Assembly: GCA_035943095.1 (NCBI GenBank)
Contig: DASZCN010000131.1
Span: 1-36,570, forward strand
DNA from: AG41 sp035943095
GTDB lineage: Bacteria; Gemmatimonadota; Gemmatimonadetes; Gemmatimonadales; GWC2-71-9
Reading direction: 5' to 3'
Length of the DNA: 36,570 bases
Every line of letters begins with the position of its first letter. The first letter of the stretch is position 1. The translations under genes and the position numbers were made by a program. This document shows positions 32,442 to 36,570 of the stretch, piece after piece. Below the pieces are notes generated by a model. That model worked only from the letters and a program-made list of their open reading frames with translations. It made no database searches and was not told the DNA's origin.

Positions 32442-33397
32442 GGAAGTCGGGGAAGTGTATACGTCACAGCCTTGGACCGCCACGCCCAGCCCACGAACAC
32501 GCGTGCCTCGTCCCAGCGGCGCCGAGCTTTCTCGAGCGAGCCGCCGAGGAGACGGAGGAGACCGAGCGGGAAGGCAACGATGCCGGCAAGCGCCACCGTG
32601 GCCACGTACGCCCGCGCGTACGCGCCGCCCTTCGCCTTGCGAAAATACAGGTACGTCGCCTGGAGACCGAGCCGTTTGATCAGCGGCGTCGCCTGCTTCC
32701 GGGTACTGACACTGTAGTGGTGCAGGACCTCCGCGCCGCTCACGTAATGCAGGCGGCCCAGCTCGCCCCCTCCGAGCCGGTTGCACAGGTCCATGTCGTC
32801 GAGGTAGAGCGGGACCGATTCGTCGAAGCCACCCAAGGCGCGTATCTGCGCGGTGCGGCACAGCATCGCGGCGCCGAGCAGGCACTCCACGTCGCGATCC
32901 GTGGCGCGATCCCAGGGCTCATAGTACTTCCAGGCGAAGATCCGCGAGTGCAGGAAGATGCGGTCCAACCAGAGCAGGTCGCAGAATTCGGTCCACAGGG
33001 TGGGCAGCCGTCGCGCGCAGGTGCGGGAGGCAAACTCGCTCGGCTTGCGCACGCGCGGCCCGACCGCGGCGCGCCCTGGCGCATCATCGAGCTCGGTGAG
33101 CAACAGATCGAGCGCACCGGGCTGCAGCTCGGAATCGGGATTGAGAAAGAAGATGTATTCGCCGCGGACCAGGGGCAGCGCCTGATTGTTGGCGCGCGGG
33201 AACCCCACGTTCTCTTCGTTCGCCACGAGCCGCACCGCCGGGAATCGCTCGCGCAGCGCCGCGATCGTGCCGTCCGACGAGGCATTGTCCACGACGATGA
33301 CCTCGTGCGGGATGCGGGCGGCACAGTGCTCGATGGACGCGAGGCACGCCAGCACTTCGGGCACGCTGTTGAAGGTGACGATGACGATGGAGATCAA
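32438..33397 (-). CDS. GT2-family glycosyltransferase, rhamnosyltransferase-like
   Basis: The product is about 319 residues and belongs to GT2 (WbbL-like): 'ISIVIVTFNSVPEVLACLASI', the nucleotide-binding DNAS (37-40), 'NVGFPRANNQAL', 'FFLNPDSELQPGAL' and 'LLGAAMLCRTAQIRALGGFDES...LDDMDLC'. The C-terminal part has a hydrophobic segment ('TVALAGIVAFPLGLLRLL'). With rfbACBD directly downstream, transfer of L-rhamnose to a lipid-linked glycan is the likely job, though donor use is inferred. The start is unclear. In frame, the only start codon after the RND gene's stop that fits the fold is TTG 33397 (MISIVIVTF); no ATG or GTG is available and no strong ribosome site is seen. Its stop overlaps rfbA. 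Confidence 0.88.
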   Translation of the reverse strand: MISIVIVTFNSVPEVLACLASIEHCAARIPHEVIVVDNASSDGTIAALRERFPAVRLVANEENVGFPRANNQALPLVRGEYIFFLNPDSELQPGALDLLLTELDDAPGRAAVGPRVRKPSEFASRTCARRLPTLWTEFCDLLWLDRIFLHSRIFAWKYYEPWDRATDRDVECLLGAAMLCRTAQIRALGGFDESVPLYLDDMDLCNRLGGGELGRLHYVSGAEVLHHYSVSTRKQATPLIKRLGLQATYLYFRKAKGGAYARAYVATVALAGIVAFPLGLLRLLGGSLEKARRRWDEARVFVGWAWRSKAVTYTLPRLP

Positions 33398-33462
33398 GCG
33401 CTGAAGGGAAACCGTGGGGGCATCCCACCACGATTCACTCTCCCTGTCCCCTCGGCAAGGGC

Positions 33463-36400
33463 CTAGGCCGCTGGGTGTCTCCCGCTGATGCGTGCGCGTC
33501 CCCGCGCCGGCGCGATGCTCGCGAACACGGGGATCAGGATGAGAATCGAGAGAGCCGTGGTGATCATCGCGCCCACCACGACGCGGGCCAGCGGCTGCTG
33601 GGCCTGGGCACCGATCCCCGTCGAGATCGCTGCCGGGAGCAGCCCTAGGCCCGCGGCGAGGCACGCCATCAGGATCGGGCGCAGTTCGAGCATGGCGCCC
33701 TGTTCAATGACGGCAGCCAGTGAGGTGGGCACGGGGGATTCGCCTGGCTCGAGAGCATGGTCATGCGAGCGTCCCTGAGCGGCGCGGCGCCCCACCCGCC
33801 GGATACCCGAGAGAAACACGCAGCCACCCAGGGTTCCCACGCCGAGCGCCGAGGTGAACCCCACCGCGGCGGAAATGCTGAAGGGCGTTCCCGTGATCAG
33901 GAGCGACAGCACACCTCCGATCGCTCCGAACGGCAACACCGCCAGGACGATGAGGGCGTCCCGCCATGAGTTGAACAGGGTATACAACAACGCCAGAATG
34001 ACGAGCAGGCTGATCGGGATCACGATGGCGAGCCGGCGTACTTCGTTCTGCAGACTCTGGTACTCACCGGCCCACTCGTAGTAATACCCGGCGGGCAGGT
34101 GGACTGACGCCCGCAGTCGGGCCTGCGCCTCCCGGATGGTGGACGCGAGGTCGCGTCCCCGGACGCTGAACTTGATGGGGATGTAGCGTTGTCCATTCTC
34201 ACGGTAGATCATGAAGGCGCCGGGCTTCAGGTCTACGCGCGCTACTTGCCCGAGGGGCACACGACCGCCCTCCGGTGTGGGCAGTAGGATGTTACGAATG
34301 GCTTCCGGCGTCAGGCGATACGGGGGCGCGTAGCGGACCACAAAGTCGAAGCGCCGGTCGCCCAGCAGAATTTGGGTGGCGGCCAGACCGCCCACGGCGG
34401 CCTGTACGGCAGCGTTCACGTCCGCGGCTGCCATCCCATACCGGGCGCTGGCCTCACGGTCGACTGCGATTACGAGCGCGGGCTGGCCGGTCTCCTGGAA
34501 GATCGCGAGGTCCTGGATGCCCGGCACCTGCGCCATCACGTCGCGAATCTGGCCGGCTTTGAGCGCCAAGACGTCAATATCGTCGCCGAAGAGCTTGAGC
34601 GAATTCTCGCCCTTCACGCCCGACATCGCTTCTTCGACGTTGTCCTCGATATTCTGCGAAAAGCCAAACGCGATACCGGGAAACTGGCTCAGCTTCGTGC
34701 TCATCTGCTGGATGAGCCCCGCCTTCGTGAGCCCCGGCGGCCACTGGCCTGCCGGCAGGAGCTGTACGTGGAACTCGATGTTATTGAATGTGACCACGTC
34801 GGTGCCGTCATCGGGTCGCCCGACTTGCGACACGACGTGCGTCACTGCAGGGGAGCGCAGGAGGATGCTCCGCATTTCGCTTGCGAGGCCCGATGCCGAT
34901 TCCAACGACGCATCGACTGGAAGGGTAGCGCGCACCCACAGATCGCCCTCCTCGAGTTTGGGCATGAACTGGCCGCCGACGAGCTTCGTTAAGAGCACCG
35001 TAGCGGCCAACGCTGTGCCCGACACTCCCAGCACCAGGCCGCGATGCACGAGCACCGGCGGCAGAAGGCGTTCATAGGTCCGGTGGAACCAGCCGGCCAC
35101 GCGCGTCTCCCTCGGACTGACGCTGGTGTCCGTTCCCGTCCACGACGCGAGCACAGGCGCGAACACGAGCGCGAACAGGAGGGCGCCGGTCAGCGCGAAG
35201 CCGTAGGTCAACGACATCGGCCCGAAGATCTTGCCGGGCACGCCCCGCATGGTGAAGAGCGGCAGAAAGGCGACCAAGATGACCAGTGTCGAAAACAGCA
35301 CGGGCTTGGCCGCGTCCGCGGTGGCCGCCGCGATGACATCGAACGTGGCCTCGCCGGGCCGCCGCCCCGACAGTCGGCGATGGATGTCCTCTACGACCAC
35401 GACCGCGGCCTCCACCAGGATGCCGAAGTCGATTGCGCCGATCGAGATCAAGTTGGCCGAGTTCCCGGTCGCGACGAGGAGGCCAAACGCGAACAGGATC
35501 GACGCGGGAATCGTGAGCGCGGTGATGAGGGAAATCCGCCAATCTCCCAGGAACACGAGCAGCAGGCCTGTCACGAAGGCGAGGCCCAGGAACACGAGGT
35601 GCTGCACCGTCCGGGTGGTGACACGGATGAGGTCCGTGCGGTCGTAAATCGTCTGAACCCGGATGCCCGGGGGCAACAGACCGTTGTTGAGTGCCGTTAC
35701 TCGCTGGCGGAGAAGACGAAGGGCCGGCAGCGACTGCTCGCCGCGCTGCAACAGAACGGTCCCTTTGACGATATCGTCATTTTCATCCATCCCAACCCGA
35801 CCCAGCCGGGGTTGGTATCCTTCGTGAACGTCCGCCACGTCTTTCAGGAACACCGGTACTCCCCGACGCTCGGTGATGATCACGTCCTTCATATCGTCGA
35901 GGGTTTGCAGCAGTCCGACGCCGCGCACGTTGACGCTTTGGCCGCCCAGGGTGAGGTAGTTGCCGCCGACATTGGCATTGCTCGCATTCACGGCGGTCAG
36001 CACCTGCGGGAGGGTGACGTTATAAGCGAGCAACTTCTGCGGGTCGATCTCCGCCTGATACTGTCGCGTCGTGCCCCCGAAGGTCGTGACGTCGATAATG
36101 CCAGGCACCTGTTTGACCTCGCGGCGCACGTACCAATCGGCGACCGCCTTGAGCTCGTTCAGCGAGTACCCCGACCCGTCGAGCCGATAGCGGTAGATCT
36201 CGCCCACGGTTGACCACGGCGAGAGCTGTGGGAGCAGGCCGTTGGGCAGACTGACGAGCTGCATCCGATTCAACGCCTCCTGGCGATCCGTGAAATAGTC
36301 GGTTCCGTAATCGAAGTAGAGCTTGACGTCGCTCAAGCCGAACAGGCTGATGGATCGCGTGTACTCGAGACCGGGAATGCCGAAGAGCTGCGTCTCGACG

Positions 36401-36570
36401 GGCACCGTCACCTGCCGCTCCATCTCCTCGGCGGACCAGGAGGGGTTCTGCGTGATGAACTCCACCAGCGGCGGCGATGGGTCGGGATACGCTTCGATAT
36501 CCAGGCGCAGCAGGGCGTACAGGCCCGTGACGAGCCACGCTCCGAGCGCCAGCAGCATCAGGGCGCGGTA
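33463..36570 (-). CDS. CusA/CzcA-type heavy-metal RND efflux pump, 5' partial
   Basis: The inner-membrane pump gene runs off the window end; 1035 residues are visible and perhaps 10-20 are missing. It has 'LDIEAYPDPSPP', 'VNASNANVGGNYL', 'VGMDENDDIVKGTVLL', the TM4 charge relay 'GAIDFGILVEAAVVVVEDIHRRL', 'VLFSTLVILVAFLPLFTMRGVPGKIFGPM' and the 'NSWRDALIVLAVLPFGAIGG' region, the standard HME-RND layout with two porter loops. It works by proton antiport, with adaptor and outer-membrane partners that are not in the window. In the proton relay the second Asp usual in CzcA is Glu. It is on the same strand 65 bases before the glycosyltransferase gene and may be cotranscribed, though function does not link them. 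Confidence 0.95.
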   Translation of the reverse strand, partial: YRALMLLALGAWLVTGLYALLRLDIEAYPDPSPPLVEFITQNPSWSAEEMERQVTVPVETQLFGIPGLEYTRSISLFGLSDVKLYFDYGTDYFTDRQEALNRMQLVSLPNGLLPQLSPWSTVGEIYRYRLDGSGYSLNELKAVADWYVRREVKQVPGIIDVTTFGGTTRQYQAEIDPQKLLAYNVTLPQVLTAVNASNANVGGNYLTLGGQSVNVRGVGLLQTLDDMKDVIITERRGVPVFLKDVADVHEGYQPRLGRVGMDENDDIVKGTVLLQRGEQSLPALRLLRQRVTALNNGLLPPGIRVQTIYDRTDLIRVTTRTVQHLVFLGLAFVTGLLLVFLGDWRISLITALTIPASILFAFGLLVATGNSANLISIGAIDFGILVEAAVVVVEDIHRRLSGRRPGEATFDVIAAATADAAKPVLFSTLVILVAFLPLFTMRGVPGKIFGPMSLTYGFALTGALLFALVFAPVLASWTGTDTSVSPRETRVAGWFHRTYERLLPPVLVHRGLVLGVSGTALAATVLLTKLVGGQFMPKLEEGDLWVRATLPVDASLESASGLASEMRSILLRSPAVTHVVSQVGRPDDGTDVVTFNNIEFHVQLLPAGQWPPGLTKAGLIQQMSTKLSQFPGIAFGFSQNIEDNVEEAMSGVKGENSLKLFGDDIDVLALKAGQIRDVMAQVPGIQDLAIFQETGQPALVIAVDREASARYGMAAADVNAAVQAAVGGLAATQILLGDRRFDFVVRYAPPYRLTPEAIRNILLPTPEGGRVPLGQVARVDLKPGAFMIYRENGQRYIPIKFSVRGRDLASTIREAQARLRASVHLPAGYYYEWAGEYQSLQNEVRRLAIVIPISLLVILALLYTLFNSWRDALIVLAVLPFGAIGGVLSLLITGTPFSISAAVGFTSALGVGTLGGCVFLSGIRRVGRRAAQGRSHDHALEPGESPVPTSLAAVIEQGAMLELRPILMACLAAGLGLLPAAISTGIGAQAQQPLARVVVGAMITTALSILILIPVFASIAPARGRARISGRHPAA

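Overview
The window is a GC-rich stretch of a Gram-negative, diderm chromosome. The likely source is a Gemmatimonadota-type bacterium. That is an inference from the gene families: a DUF5686 barrel, an Oar-like and a SusC-type TonB-dependent receptor, SusD, LVIVD beta-propellers, a laccase and many secreted proteins. No rRNA, tRNA or marker gene is present to prove it. I saw no insertion sequence, phage gene, CRISPR array or tRNA. Genes are tightly packed, often overlapping by 1, 4, 11 or 16 bases.

Layout. (1) 1-3791, plus strand: the 3' part of a DUF5686 outer-membrane barrel gene, an AraC regulator, a small membrane protein and an orphan zinc-ribbon protein. (2) 15718-3831, minus strand: seven genes in one overlapping chain. 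They are a GH2-like/GT2 fusion, an ABC exporter, two different APH-fold phosphotransferases, a CgeB-like glycosyltransferase, an ATP-grasp ligase and an Oar-like TonB receptor with a Spy/CpxP-like tail. A GG-N10-GC sigma-54-like promoter lies about 75 bases upstream. I do not recognise the pathway as a described system. The gene set can build (sugar transfer, phosphorylation, ligation), export (ABC) and handle at the outer membrane (TonB receptor) one molecule. This is the best candidate for an undescribed system in the window. (3) 16076-19335: a large secreted LVIVD protein, a divergent LolA-like periplasmic protein and a small membrane protein with a palindromic operator-like site upstream. 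(4) 19646-27776, plus strand: SusC, SusD, a small lipoprotein (probable CTG start), a laccase-type multicopper oxidase with a Met-rich N-terminus and a secreted LVIVD-like protein, all packed as one operon. A Sus transporter coupled to a copper oxidase, with no glycoside hydrolase, suggests a non-glycan substrate such as a metal chelate or phenolic. (5) 27802-29089: a Vgb-like beta-propeller protein and a tiny arginine-rich protein. (6) 36570-29091, minus strand: the 3' part of a CusA/CzcA-type metal-efflux RND pump gene, followed by a GT2 glycosyltransferase and rfbA-rfbC-rfbB-rfbD, which make dTDP-L-rhamnose for surface polysaccharide.

Several gaps between genes carry purine-rich GGGAG(CA)GGG-like tracts. 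One of them is a textbook G-quadruplex pattern and another a perfect inverted repeat that probably ends two convergent transcripts.
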